A stretch of 64,000 nt of DNA from CBDDFQ01 sp965227035 (GCA_965227035.1 OZ245724.1:3038001-3102000); one strand, 5' to 3'; shown: positions 34,453 through 43,447, numbered from the stretch's first letter. Made by a program: numbers and translations. The notes: generated by a model from the sequence alone, not told the origin.

Positions 34453-35184
34453 TCAATGATTTGCCCGATCGATATCGAGCAACATTTCGGTCAATTCGTC
34501 CGGCGCCGTGATCATGGCGTTGTGTCCGGTTTCCAGCTCTTTCCAGTCCCAGCCGTCCTGCTCGCGAACCCATTGCCGCATCGGTTCCAGCAACACGATG
34601 CTCGGCTTGGTGCAATGAATGTAGGTACGCGGCAGTCCGTTGCCGACTGGATTCTTCAAATTCAATGGGCTGCTGTAGAGGCTCATCGGCTGATCGGTGA
34701 GACGTCTTTGCACCCATGCTTCGTCGGGCGTTCCCGGCACCATTCCGAAGGATGCCGCAGTACCCGACGGCAGGCCGAATCGGCCCAGACCTTCCCGCGC
34801 CGCGACCATGGCTTTTCGGCGCTCGACTTCTTCTGGCGGGTAGGTGGAAAACAGTGTCTTGTTCGGTTGGAGGATCAGGCTGTCCAGGTACACCAGATGC
34901 CTGATCTTCTCGGGAATACGATCGGCGACACCGCTGATGGGAAGGCCGCCGAAGCTGTGCCCCACCAGAATGATGTCGTCGAGTTCTTCATGCGTGATGT
35001 GGTTGATCACGTCCAGAACAAAAGTGTCCAGCGTGATCTGGTCCGAGATGAGATGACTTTTTTCTCCCACGCCGGTTTGATTCGGCGTGGTCACGCGATG
35101 CCCTTTTGCGCGCAGCCTGTCGGCCACGCGAGTCCAGCACCACGCGCCATGCCATGCACCGTGAAGAAGAACGAAGTTACTCAT
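34453..35184 (-). CDS. Alpha/beta hydrolase, methylesterase/hydroxynitrile-lyase-like
   Basis: 243 residues. The start FVLLHGAWHGAWCWTRVADRL and nucleophile elbow LVGHSFGGLP are those of the salicylate-binding-protein/MES-like bacterial hydrolases; the catalytic His is in ETGHNAMITAP near the C-terminus and the acid probably around residue 205. It has no signal peptide. In this operon it could open an ester, amide or N-formyl group; N-formylmaleamate deformylases also belong to the alpha/beta hydrolases, but the similarity is not specific enough to claim that. Confidence 0.8.
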   Translation of the reverse strand: MSNFVLLHGAWHGAWCWTRVADRLRAKGHRVTTPNQTGVGEKSHLISDQITLDTFVLDVINHITHEELDDIILVGHSFGGLPISGVADRIPEKIRHLVYLDSLILQPNKTLFSTYPPEEVERRKAMVAAREGLGRFGLPSGTAASFGMVPGTPDEAWVQRRLTDQPMSLYSSPLNLKNPVGNGLPRTYIHCTKPSIVLLEPMRQWVREQDGWDWKELETGHNAMITAPDELTEMLLDIDRANH

Positions 35185-35209
35185 CTCTATTCACCAGACC
35201 TGATGCTGA

Positions 35210-36436
35210 TTACTTCAGCGGTGTGACGAACTTCCAGGTGGAAGTTGCAGGGTCCACTTGCAGAATGCCCACGGGCGAGTTGCCGTCGCCATCGGCATTG
35301 AAGCTGATCGCGTTTAAACCCTTGTAGGTCTTGGTGGCGTTGATGCCTTCCATGAGCTTGGTGCGTGCGTCTGCAATAGGCGTGTTGCCGTCGATGCCGG
35401 CCTTGCGAGCTGCATCGGCCAGAATGATGACTGCGTCGTAGCCGAGTGCAGCGTTGGACACGTTGGGCGGCTGGAACTGATTGAGCTGCTCGTCTTTCGC
35501 GATTGCCGCGTTGTAGCGGGTCACGAAGGACTTGTACTTCGCTGCGTCGCCGGTTGCCATGTCGTTCGATGCCTGGCCGACGGTGTACCACTGCTTGGCT
35601 TGCTCACCCACCGACTTCACTGCCACCTGCGGGAACACGCCTGGGTAAACCACCTGGGTGTTCATGATCGGTGTCGTCACGTTCTGGATTTGAAGTTCGC
35701 GTGCGAAGCGAGCTGCATCGCCGGACAGGATGGCTGCGAGCACTGCGTCGGGCTTCAGGTCCTTCAGGCGAATTGCCATGGGCGAGAAGTCGCTGGCGCC
35801 CGATGTGAATTCGATGGTACCGACCACTTCGAGGCCCTTGGCTTTCGCAATCTGCTGCCACAGATCGAGCGCAGCCTTGCCGGCCGAGTCGCGAATGTCT
35901 GCCATGACGGCGACTTTCTTGGTGTTGGGGAACAGCGTGATGAATGCGTCGAGTCCCTTGGGCAACAACACATCGTCGGGCGTATTCAAGCGGGTGCCGT
36001 AAGGACGCGCCTTGATGCCCGACTTGCTGGAGTTCATGTTGATTGCAGGAATCTTCAGCTGGTTGAAGGTGGGGTACGCGGTTTCCCATTGCCCGCCAGA
36101 CAGCGGACCGAGCGTTGCAATTGCACCGCTTGATGCTGCTTCGCGGACACGCAACACGCCTTGATCGGGACGCAGCTGATCGTCCACGCGAACGATCTCG
36201 ATCATGCTGCCGTTGATACCGCCGGCCTTGTTCACGTCATCGACCGCGATGTCGATGGCGATGCCCTGCAACTTGCCCACCGAGCCGAGCTGGCCGGTGA
36301 GCGGAGCCGTGTGCACGACCTTGATCGGGGGCTTGGATTGAGCCTGGGCTGCGCAGGTCATCATGACGACGGCAAGAGCTGCGCCTGCTGTGCCCGAAAC
36401 GAGGTTCCAGGCCAGCTTCTTAGAAACTGATTTCAT
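35210..36436 (-). CDS. Branched-chain-type ABC transporter substrate-binding protein (second tandem copy)
   Basis: 408 residues with a Sec signal ending near TCAAQAQS and the LivJ/AmiC-type fold: IKVVHTAPLTGQLGSVGK, IAVDDVNKAGGINGS, then INMNSSKSGIKARPYGTRLNTPDD. It is a close paralogue of the protein at 36501-37703, with long identical stretches over the full length. The pair serves one permease set (LivHMGF). Two receptors probably widen the ligand range. A terminator-like hairpin separates it from the upstream copy, so its level may be lower or separately tuned. Confidence 0.9.
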   Translation of the reverse strand: MKSVSKKLAWNLVSGTAGAALAVVMMTCAAQAQSKPPIKVVHTAPLTGQLGSVGKLQGIAIDIAVDDVNKAGGINGSMIEIVRVDDQLRPDQGVLRVREAASSGAIATLGPLSGGQWETAYPTFNQLKIPAINMNSSKSGIKARPYGTRLNTPDDVLLPKGLDAFITLFPNTKKVAVMADIRDSAGKAALDLWQQIAKAKGLEVVGTIEFTSGASDFSPMAIRLKDLKPDAVLAAILSGDAARFARELQIQNVTTPIMNTQVVYPGVFPQVAVKSVGEQAKQWYTVGQASNDMATGDAAKYKSFVTRYNAAIAKDEQLNQFQPPNVSNAALGYDAVIILADAARKAGIDGNTPIADARTKLMEGINATKTYKGLNAISFNADGDGNSPVGILQVDPATSTWKFVTPLK

Positions 36437-36462
36437 TTACTACTTTCTGGTAACTGAGACAA

Positions 36463-36494
36463 AAAAAGAGCGCTCGGTCGGGAGCGCTCTTTTT
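36463..36494 (-). terminator. Rho-independent terminator/attenuator between the two binding-protein genes
   Basis: AAAAAGAGCGCTC (36463-36475) pairs with GAGCGCTCTTTTT (36482-36494) around a 6-base loop; on the minus strand seven T follow. It stands between the stop at 36501 and the start at 36436. Confidence 0.85.
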
Positions 36495-36500
36495 AAAAAC

Positions 36501-37703
36501 TTACTTCAGGAACTTCCAGGTGGAAGTTGCGGGGTCCACTTGCAGGACACCGACCTTTTCGATCGCGTCGCCGAAGGGGTTGAACTTCAGTTCGTTGATG
36601 CCGCGATAGACCTTGGTTTCGTTGATCGCGGTGCTCAGTGCTTCACGTGCGGGCTGGATAGGCGTGCTGCCGTCGATCTTGGCCTTGCGTGCGCTTTCGG
36701 CAACCAGCATCACTGCGCTGTAGCCGAGGCTTGCGTTCGCGACGTTAGGCGGCTGGAACTGGTTCAGCTGCGGATCTTTTGCGATCGCGTCGATGTACTT
36801 CTGCACGAATGCCTTGTACTTCACCGGGTCGCCGGACGACACGCTGTTCGATGCCTGACCGACCACGTACCACTGCTTGGCCTGATCGCCGACAGTCTTG
36901 CTGATGGTTTGCGGGAACACGCCGGGATAGATCAGCGGGTTGCACAGGATTGGCACCGTGACCGTCTGGATTTGCAGCTCGCGTGCAAGCTTCGCGGCAT
37001 CGCCGGAAAGAATCGCGGTGAGCACTAGGTCGGGCTTCATTTCCTTGAGCTTGATGGCCACAGGCGAGAAGTCGGTCATGCCCGAAGTGAATTCGATCGT
37101 GCCGACGATTTCCATGCCCTTGGCCTTGGCGATGTTGGTCCAGCTTTCGATAGCGGCCTTGCCTGCAGCTTCGCGAATGTCGCCCATGACGGCAACACGC
37201 TTGGCCTTGGGGAACAGCTTGACGAACTCGTCGAAACCTTGCGGCAGCGAGTTGTCATCGGGCGTATTCAGACGCGTGCCGTAAGGACGCGCCGCAATGC
37301 CAGGCTTGTTCGAATTCATGTTGATCGAAGGCATGCGCAGCGAATTGATGGTCGCTGCAGCGGTTTCCCACTGCGTAGACGACATCGGGCCGAGGACCGC
37401 GAGCGCACCGCTGGACGATGCTTCGCGAATGCGCAGCACGCCCTGATCGGGACGCAGCTGGTCATCGAAGCGCACGATCTCGATCATGCTGCCGTTGATG
37501 CCGCCGGACTTGTTGACTTCATCGACGGCGATGTCGATCGCGATGCCTTGCAGCTTGCCCACCGAGCCGAGCTGGCCCGACAGAGGAGCCGTGTGCACGA
37601 TCTTGATCGGCGGCTTGGCTTGCGCGTGAGCTGTGCTCACGACACCTGCAAAAGCCAGTGTCGATGCGACTGCAAGGACCAGGCGGGAGAAGGATAGTTT
37701 CAT
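36501..37703 (-). CDS. Branched-chain-type ABC transporter substrate-binding protein (first tandem copy)
   Basis: 400 residues with a Sec signal (VLAVASTLAFAGVVSTAHAQA), then IKIVHTAPLSGQLGSVGK and IAVDEVNKSGGINGSMIEIV. It is the nearer of two paralogous receptors to the permease and ATPase genes. The family binds amino acids, amides or aromatic acids; the neighbouring maleamate-type hydrolase and monooxygenase favour an aromatic or amide ligand. A strong hairpin follows the gene, which would make this copy the more abundant one. Confidence 0.9.
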   Translation of the reverse strand: MKLSFSRLVLAVASTLAFAGVVSTAHAQAKPPIKIVHTAPLSGQLGSVGKLQGIAIDIAVDEVNKSGGINGSMIEIVRFDDQLRPDQGVLRIREASSSGALAVLGPMSSTQWETAAATINSLRMPSINMNSNKPGIAARPYGTRLNTPDDNSLPQGFDEFVKLFPKAKRVAVMGDIREAAGKAAIESWTNIAKAKGMEIVGTIEFTSGMTDFSPVAIKLKEMKPDLVLTAILSGDAAKLARELQIQTVTVPILCNPLIYPGVFPQTISKTVGDQAKQWYVVGQASNSVSSGDPVKYKAFVQKYIDAIAKDPQLNQFQPPNVANASLGYSAVMLVAESARKAKIDGSTPIQPAREALSTAINETKVYRGINELKFNPFGDAIEKVGVLQVDPATSTWKFLK

Positions 37704-37747
37704 GATGGACGCTCCTGAGAAAAAATCTGCTTTGAAGAAACGGGATG

Positions 37748-37780
37748 GGTGAACTGACGAACCGGGTGAATCACGAACCG
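37748..37780 (-). repeat. Tandem duplication spanning the stop of the LivF-type gene
   Basis: On the + strand GGTGAACTGACGAACCG (37748-37764) is followed by GGTGAATCACGAACCG (37765-37780), a near-perfect 16/17-bp repeat. The LivF stop (complement of 37771-37773) lies in the second copy. Confidence 0.75.
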
Positions 37781-38514
37781 AGGTAATGAGAAAGCACAGC
37801 GTCGTCGGCTAACAGATCCGTCGACTTGCCGTCATGCACCATGACCCCTTGCTTGAGGACATAAGCGCGATGAGAAAGCTTCAGTGCCGCACGCGCGTTC
37901 TGCTCGACGATCAGGATCGTGAGACCCGTATCGCGCAATTCGCGCAGCACCGAAAAAACGGTAGACACCATCACCGGCGACAGGCCGAGCGAGGGTTCGT
38001 CGAGCATCAGAAGCTTGGGACGCGCAAGAATAGGACGAGCCATTGCGAGCTGTTGCTGCTCGCCGCCCGACATGCTTCCTGCGGCCTGCTTCAGGCGCTC
38101 TTTCAATCTTGGAAACCGAAGGAACACGCGCTCGCATGCTTCTTCGAAAGACTCTGTAGTGCTGGTATCGCGATCGAACGCGATCTTCAGATTCTCCTGA
38201 ACCGAAAGACGTCCGAGCGTGCCGCGCCCTTCAGGAATATGCAGCAAGCCCTTGCGTGCAATCGTGTGCACCGGCAATTTGGACAGGTCCATATCGCCGA
38301 AGGTCGCCGAACCGGTGGTTGGACGCAGCAGGCCGGAGAGCGTACGCATCAGCGTCGATTTACCGGCGCCGTTGGCTCCGATGACCGCGACGGTTTCGCC
38401 CTCTTTCACGTTTAGCGTGACGCCGCGCAGTGCCTTGATGGCACCGTAGTTGACATGCAGGTTGTCTACCGACAGAACGGGTTTGCCGCTCGGGCTGTTC
38501 ATGGCATCGGTCAT
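37771..38514 (-). CDS. Branched-chain-type ABC transporter ATP-binding protein, LivF type
   Basis: 247 residues. Walker A GANGAGKSTLM, signature MSGGEQQQLAMARPIL, Walker B LLMLDEPSLGLSPVM and the LivF-typical AIKALRGVTLNVKEG and VEQNARAALKLSHRAYVL. It energises import with its LivG partner, which it overlaps by 4 bases. Order LivH-LivM-LivG-LivF on this strand matches a complete importer. Confidence 0.92.
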   Translation of the reverse strand: MTDAMNSPSGKPVLSVDNLHVNYGAIKALRGVTLNVKEGETVAVIGANGAGKSTLMRTLSGLLRPTTGSATFGDMDLSKLPVHTIARKGLLHIPEGRGTLGRLSVQENLKIAFDRDTSTTESFEEACERVFLRFPRLKERLKQAAGSMSGGEQQQLAMARPILARPKLLMLDEPSLGLSPVMVSTVFSVLRELRDTGLTILIVEQNARAALKLSHRAYVLKQGVMVHDGKSTDLLADDAVLSHYLGS

Positions 38515-39299
38515 GCTGCGACCTCCTCTTCGTCCGGCCCCAGATAGGCCTCGATGACTTGCGGATGCGTGAGCACCGATTCGACCGAGCCTTCGGTCAC
38601 CAGCTTGCCCGCGATGAGCGCGATCAATCGGCTGGACAGCGCGCGAATCAAGGACATGTCGTGTTCAACCAGAAGAATCGCTTCGACACGCGAACGTGCC
38701 TTGCCGATGTCTTCCACCAGCGCTGCGGTCTCTTCTTCGTTCATGCCGGCGGCGGGTTCGTCGAGCAACAGCAGTTTGGGTTTGGTCGACAGCGCGCGTG
38801 CAATTTCGAGCCGACGCGCAGCGCCGTACGGCAGGCTGCCGGCAGTCTGATCGGCCAGATGCGTGAGACGCATCAGATCGAGCAGTTCGATGGCAGCATC
38901 GAGGTTCTTGCGACGGCCGGTGAACATCGTGCGGAAAGGCGTGTATGCGGTTGCAGGATCTGCAACCAGCACGTTCTCCAGCACGGTCATGCGCTTGAAC
39001 AGACGGATGTTCTGGAAGGTTCTACCGATGCCGCTACGAGCCATCTTCTGGCGCGAGAATTCGGTGGCATCTTCGCCGTCGAACTGAATGGTTCCCGACG
39101 TAGGCGCGTAGAACTTGGTGACCAAATTGATGAACACCGATTTGCCTGCACCGTTGGGACCGACCACGCCGAGAATCTCTCCGCGCTTGATATCGATGGA
39201 CACATCGGACAGCGCAGTGAGCCCGCCGAAAGTTTTGGTCATGTTGCGTGCGACGAGAATGGAATCGCCCACGTTCGAGGTGACTGGAGTCGCGCTCAT
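38511..39299 (-). CDS. Branched-chain-type ABC transporter ATP-binding protein, LivG type
   Basis: 262 residues from ATG 39299, which overlaps the LivM stop (ATGA); a much longer in-frame extension only runs through the LivM gene. Walker A GPNGAGKSVFINL has Val where Thr is usual after Ser. LPYGAARRLEIARAL is the LivG-type signature and LLLLDEPAAGMNEEE the Walker B. LivG and LivF form the ATPase heterodimer of the importer. Confidence 0.92.
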   Translation of the reverse strand: MSATPVTSNVGDSILVARNMTKTFGGLTALSDVSIDIKRGEILGVVGPNGAGKSVFINLVTKFYAPTSGTIQFDGEDATEFSRQKMARSGIGRTFQNIRLFKRMTVLENVLVADPATAYTPFRTMFTGRRKNLDAAIELLDLMRLTHLADQTAGSLPYGAARRLEIARALSTKPKLLLLDEPAAGMNEEETAALVEDIGKARSRVEAILLVEHDMSLIRALSSRLIALIAGKLVTEGSVESVLTHPQVIEAYLGPDEEEVAA

Positions 39300-40165
39300 T
39301 GCACTTCCTCCTTCAGCTTCGCGAGTGTCTCGTGTTGCTCGACAGACTCTTTGCGCGACAACTTGATCGTCTTGAATCGCTTCACGGTCAGGCCTTGAGG
39401 ACGGAACAGCAGCAGCACGATGATCACGACTGCAAATACAGTCGGACGCCATTCGCGCATGAAGGTCACTTCTTCCGGAACGATGGTCATGATCGCCGCG
39501 CCGAGTGCGCATCCGAGCATGTTGTTGGTGCCGCCCAAAATCACGAACATCACGGCGTAAGTCGACATGAGAACGTTGAACGTATCGGGACGCACGAAGG
39601 TGAGGTAGTGACCGTAGAGGCCGCCGGCGTAACCGCAGATCGCGGAGCCGATCGAGAAAGCCATCAGCTTCACGAACACCGAGTTGATGCCCAGTGCCGC
39701 AGCGATGTCGTCGTCTTCGCGCACCGCATCGATAGTTCGCTGCAAGGGAGAAATCGACAGCAGGAAAAGCGCGATGCCGACAACCGCCACCGAGATACCT
39801 GCATGCCACAAGGTTGCACCGCTCATGCCGCCGAAGCCGACCGAGCTACCGACGTATTCGACGTTCTCGAAAATCACTTGCGTGGACATAGCGATGCCGA
39901 GCGTCGTGAGAATCAGGTAGATACCGCGAAGGCGAAGCGCGGGATAGCCGAGGATGAATCCGGCAAGACCTGCGCCGATGCCGCCCACGATGCAGGCAGG
40001 GATCAAAGGCATGCCGAATTTGACGGTCAGGATGCCCGCGCCGTAGCAACCCATGGCCACGAATGCTGCCGCGCCGAAGTTCAACACACCCGCCGACAAG
40101 GCGATGTACACACCCCATGCCATGAGGATGTTGATGCAGGCGAAGAAAAGAATATCTGGGGTCAT
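39296..40165 (-). CDS. Branched-chain-type ABC transporter permease, LivM type
   Basis: 289 residues with about eight hydrophobic segments and the LivM motifs INILMAWGVYIALSAGVLNFG, GYPALRLRGIYLILTTLGIA and KLMAFSIGSAICGYAGGLYG. The C-terminus LFRPQGL resembles other LivM proteins. It overlaps LivH upstream and LivG downstream by 4 bases each, so all four membrane and ATPase subunits are translationally linked. Confidence 0.92.
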   Translation of the reverse strand: MTPDILFFACINILMAWGVYIALSAGVLNFGAAAFVAMGCYGAGILTVKFGMPLIPACIVGGIGAGLAGFILGYPALRLRGIYLILTTLGIAMSTQVIFENVEYVGSSVGFGGMSGATLWHAGISVAVVGIALFLLSISPLQRTIDAVREDDDIAAALGINSVFVKLMAFSIGSAICGYAGGLYGHYLTFVRPDTFNVLMSTYAVMFVILGGTNNMLGCALGAAIMTIVPEEVTFMREWRPTVFAVVIIVLLLFRPQGLTVKRFKTIKLSRKESVEQHETLAKLKEEVQ

Positions 40166-41049
40166 GCGCGTGTCGCTCCACCGTGGAAGACGCTACCGAA
40201 CAGCCCTTGAGGACGAATCAACAGCACGAGAATCATGACCGCCCAGACCAGCAGATCGACCAGATATCCGTAGCCGAACTGAGTGGCCATGGCTTCGACC
40301 ACACCGATGAGCAGGCCGCCGATGACCGCACCCCACGCATTGCCCATGCCGCCGATTGCGGTAATGGCCAACGCCTTCAGGCCGAAGGTCAAACCGATGT
40401 CCGAGTTGACCGTGCCAACGCGAAGAGCGAACAGCAGACCCGCCAGCGCAGCGAGCGCAGACGAAAGAAAGAACACCTGCTGCCCCACCTGCTTGACTGG
40501 AATGCCGAGCAGAGATGCGTTGGTGGCGTTGTCTGCCACAGCACGAATGTTGCGCCCCATCTTGGTTTTCTCGAGCAGCAAATGCAGGCCGATGACGAAC
40601 ACTGCCGTAAGAACAATTACCAGACCTTGAACCGGCACGAAACGAACACCGGCAATTTCGAAACTGCCCGATCCGAAGTTGTTTACGAGCGGAAGCGCCA
40701 AGGGCTCGGTGCCCCACTTGTGGTGGACCAGATCGATGATCAGCAGGCCGACCGCCATGGACGACAAGGCTGCAGTGATGTTGGCTTCTTCGGAATTGAG
40801 GTTACGAAAGCTGATGCGTTCGACCACGATGCCGAGAATTCCACCAAGCACGAAAGCCATCAACATGGCCAACGGGATCGAAGGCGCGATCGAGGCCGAC
40901 ACCAAACCGATGAAGCCGCCGATCATGAAGACTTCGGTATGAGCGAAGTTCAACCGATGCAGCACGCCCACGATGTGCGTGAAGCCTACGGCCACGAGTG
41001 CGTAAAGCCCCCCGACCATCAGCCCGTTAAGTATTTGTCCAGCAAACAT
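40162..41049 (-). CDS. Branched-chain-type ABC transporter permease, LivH type
   Basis: 295 residues, polytopic. The opening ILNGLMVGGLYALVAVGFTHI, then LHRLNFAHTEVFMIGGFIG and the EAA-like GIPVKQVGQQVFFLSSALAAL and GLKALAITAIGGMGNAWGA segments are standard LivH. It follows the maleate-isomerase-like gene by 34 bases and starts the transporter part of the run. Confidence 0.92.
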   Translation of the reverse strand: MFAGQILNGLMVGGLYALVAVGFTHIVGVLHRLNFAHTEVFMIGGFIGLVSASIAPSIPLAMLMAFVLGGILGIVVERISFRNLNSEEANITAALSSMAVGLLIIDLVHHKWGTEPLALPLVNNFGSGSFEIAGVRFVPVQGLVIVLTAVFVIGLHLLLEKTKMGRNIRAVADNATNASLLGIPVKQVGQQVFFLSSALAALAGLLFALRVGTVNSDIGLTFGLKALAITAIGGMGNAWGAVIGGLLIGVVEAMATQFGYGYLVDLLVWAVMILVLLIRPQGLFGSVFHGGATRA

Positions 41050-41083
41050 GCGTTGATCGCTTCCGGTTCAGGTCGGTTGAAAA

Positions 41084-41824
41084 TTAGAAGTGCGACATGA
41101 GCTTGCCGAAGCCCTGGATCTTGTCGTTGATACCGACTGCGCGAAGCGCGTGCCAGTACGTGGCGGTGTTGATCGCAATGACGGGCTTGCCGAGAAAGAG
41201 TTCCGCAGCTGCTGCAAAGCGAATGGCCGACAGGTTGGTGCCGACCTGCACGATCGCATCGACGTCGTCGCCATTGAGTTGCATCAGTGCATCGCGAACC
41301 ATGTCGTCGGTGGTGTACGCAATCGCGACCGGGCTGGGACGACGCAGGCAGATATCGCGAACCACCGTGAAGCCGCAGTCTTGATAGAAGCGACGAACCT
41401 GATCGTTGGCGACAGGGAAATAAGGCGAGAAGAACGCGATCTTCTTTGCACCGTAGGCGTTCAGCGCCGCTTCGGTCGCGAAGGATCCGCAAGACACGCC
41501 CACGCCCACGCGGTCACGCATCAGCTGAAGGTATTTTTCTGCGCCGGCACGGCCGTCCCAGAAAGTCGCAGCAGACATGCCCATGACCAGATACTGGATC
41601 TCGCAGCTCTTCAACACGTCGGCAGCCTGCAGCGTGTTTTCCTGAATGTTTTGCACCAGTTGCAAAAACTCTGCATCGGTGTTGACCGGATCGTTAGGAA
41701 TCACGATGCGGCTGTAGTGGTTGGTCACGCCGACCGGACGCAGATCGTCGAAGTCGGGTTGAACGATGGTGTTGGTGGAGGGGCCGAGAGCCCCGAACTT
41801 CATTCGATAACCTAGATGATCCAT
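41084..41824 (-). CDS. Maleate isomerase/arylmalonate decarboxylase-like protein (Asp/Glu racemase superfamily)
   Basis: 246 residues. LGALGPSTNTIVQPD-like opening (FGALGPSTNTIVQPDFD), then VMGMSAATFWDG, VGVSCGSFATEAALNAYGAKK and QVGTNLSAIRFAAAAELFLGK with NTATYWHALR match the maleate cis-trans isomerase/AMDase group. Two cysteines normally do the chemistry; at the expected places this protein has GMSAA and QVGTN, so neither is obvious. It may use another residue or a different reaction. The maleamate-amidase-like gene lies just upstream, which supports a place in a maleamate-maleate-fumarate route. Confidence 0.72.
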   Translation of the reverse strand: MDHLGYRMKFGALGPSTNTIVQPDFDDLRPVGVTNHYSRIVIPNDPVNTDAEFLQLVQNIQENTLQAADVLKSCEIQYLVMGMSAATFWDGRAGAEKYLQLMRDRVGVGVSCGSFATEAALNAYGAKKIAFFSPYFPVANDQVRRFYQDCGFTVVRDICLRRPSPVAIAYTTDDMVRDALMQLNGDDVDAIVQVGTNLSAIRFAAAAELFLGKPVIAINTATYWHALRAVGINDKIQGFGKLMSHF

Positions 41825-41861
41825 GTCACACGTCCACTTCTGAATTTCAATTCGATTGCAA

Positions 41862-41897
41862 TTGCGACTACTTTTGCGATTGCGATTACTTTTGCGA
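41862..41897 (-). repeat. Tandem duplication spanning the stop of the isochorismatase-like gene
   Basis: TTGCGACTACTTTTGCGA (41862-41879) and TTGCGATTACTTTTGCGA (41880-41897) differ at one base. The unit is 18 bp, in frame, and repeats the last codons plus the stop (41886-41888), giving a second in-frame stop downstream. Confidence 0.85.
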
Positions 41898-42509
41898 TGC
41901 GAGCGCAGCCAGGAACTCGTCGCGCGTCATCACGTCTGCGTACTTCTGGCGCATGTCGAACAGGTTCGCTTCATGCGGCTCCATCGCGCGATCGCCGACG
42001 CAGTCCTCGATCACGATGGTGCGGAAATTGAACTGCACTGCGTCGATCACGGTGGCGCGAATGCAGCCGCTGGTGGTGCAGCCAGTCACGATAGCCGTGT
42101 CGACGCCGCGGAATCGCAGCCACTCCGACAAGCCTGTCGAGAAGAACGCAGATGCGCCCTGCTTGCGAACCACGAACTCGCCGTCACCGGGCGTGAGCTC
42201 GGAGACGAATTGCGAGATGTGCGATGTTTCGGTCAGCGTGCGAAGACCGGGCACTTTCATGCTGAAGGCATTCGCACCGGCTTCGTTTTCCGGATACACG
42301 ACGCGCGTGTGTGCGACCGGCAAACCTTGTTCGCGAAATGCTGCAAGCAAAGGCACGGTCGCATTCACGGCTTCGACAATGTGCGGGCCACCGAAGTGTT
42401 CCGGATCGACGAAACCGTTCACGAAGTCCACCAGGATCAGACCGCAGCGCTTACCGATGCCTACGGTCTGCCCGAACTTCTGTTTCTTGTAGACGTCGTC
42501 GCGGCTCAT
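41886..42509 (-). CDS. Isochorismatase-family amidohydrolase, maleamate amidohydrolase/N-carbamoylsarcosine amidase-like
   Basis: 207 residues. The triad is complete: Asp in GLILVDFVNGF, Lys in FVVRKQGASAFFSTGL and Cys in VTGCTTSGCIRAT. The GCTTSGCIRATVIDA and HEANLFDMRQKYADV phrases are typical of the maleamate/N-carbamoylsarcosine amidase branch rather than isochorismatases. It would release ammonia from an amide such as maleamate. ATGA overlap with the lyase gene downstream of the monooxygenase shows co-translation. NicF of the nicotinate pathway is the closest functional model, but no nicotinate hydroxylase genes are seen. Confidence 0.82.
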   Translation of the reverse strand: MSRDDVYKKQKFGQTVGIGKRCGLILVDFVNGFVDPEHFGGPHIVEAVNATVPLLAAFREQGLPVAHTRVVYPENEAGANAFSMKVPGLRTLTETSHISQFVSELTPGDGEFVVRKQGASAFFSTGLSEWLRFRGVDTAIVTGCTTSGCIRATVIDAVQFNFRTIVIEDCVGDRAMEPHEANLFDMRQKYADVMTRDEFLAALASQK

Positions 42510-43447
42510 GCTTTTTCCGTCGCCTTCATCACTTCTTTCGCGATGGCAGGCTTGTTGTCTGCGTGTGCGGAGTCGAACTCGGCAACCCAGTCGAAGCCGA
42601 GCAGCGTCGAGAACTTCTGGAAGTCATGAACCGGGGCGGTCAACTCTGCGCTAGAACGAGTCTTCTTGAAGGTGTTGTAGACGCTTTCGAAAGCAGCGCC
42701 AGCAGCCAGGAAAGCCGCCGAGGGGAAGATAGCCAGGCGGTAGCCAACGCGTGCCAATTCGGCCTCGGACAGCACCGGTGTGCGGCCGCCTTCGACCATG
42801 TTCGCAAGCATCGGCTTGTCGAATGCCTTGCCGATTTTTTCCATCTCTTCGATGGACTCCGGGCTCTCGACGAAAAGAATGTCGGCTCCTGCCTTGGAAT
42901 ACATCTCCATGCGGCGAAGCGCTTCGTCCAGGCCGTGAACGGTGCGCGCATCGGTACGGGCGATGATCTGGAAATTCTTGTCGGTGCGGGTTTCGACTGC
43001 AACCTTGATCTTCGCGACCATGTCTTCGGCAGGCACCACGCGGCGACCCAGCATGTGGCCGCACTTCTTCGGGAATTCCTGGTCTTCGAGCTGGATGACG
43101 CAAGCGCCGGCTTCTTCGTAGCTGCGCACCGTGTGCATCACGTTGAGCAAACCACCGTAGCCGGTATCGCCATCGCAAATCATTGGGGTGTCGGTGATGG
43201 ACGTGAGCTGCTTGACCCGGTTGATCATGTCCGAGAAGCTAGCGATGCCCGCATCGGGCATGCCCAGATACGAGGCAACCGTGCCGTAGCCGGTCATGTA
43301 CAGGGCGTCGAAGCCCATGCGATCGGCCATCTTGGCGGAAATGCCTTCGAAGATGCCGGGAGCAATGACGAGCTTGCCACTGTCCATGCGTGCTTTGAGT
43401 TCTGCGCGTTTTTGCGCATTCGTTTTTGTGGTCAGACCTTGTTTCAT
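42506..43447 (-). CDS. Isocitrate lyase/PEP mutase-superfamily lyase (methylisocitrate- or dimethylmalate-lyase-like)
   Basis: 313 residues. VIAPGIFEGISAKMADRMGFDALYMTG, the Mg-binding DGDTGYGG and EDQ, and the active-site loop KKCGHMLGRR, whose Cys is found only in true C-C lyases, are intact. RTDARTVHGLDEALRRM and FVESPESIEEM follow. It probably cleaves a 2-hydroxy-3-substituted diacid to pyruvate or glyoxylate plus another acid. In an alkyl-maleate pathway the LeuCD-like hydratase 11 kb away could make such a substrate. It overlaps the neighbouring genes on both sides by 4 bases. Confidence 0.85.
   Translation of the reverse strand: MKQGLTTKTNAQKRAELKARMDSGKLVIAPGIFEGISAKMADRMGFDALYMTGYGTVASYLGMPDAGIASFSDMINRVKQLTSITDTPMICDGDTGYGGLLNVMHTVRSYEEAGACVIQLEDQEFPKKCGHMLGRRVVPAEDMVAKIKVAVETRTDKNFQIIARTDARTVHGLDEALRRMEMYSKAGADILFVESPESIEEMEKIGKAFDKPMLANMVEGGRTPVLSEAELARVGYRLAIFPSAAFLAAGAAFESVYNTFKKTRSSAELTAPVHDFQKFSTLLGFDWVAEFDSAHADNKPAIAKEVMKATEKA

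Noticed and set aside
38511..39809. Extended N-terminus of the LivG-type gene
   Set aside because: The extra 170 codons lie antiparallel-free inside the LivM gene in another frame; the ATG at 39299 overlaps the LivM stop as expected for coupling.
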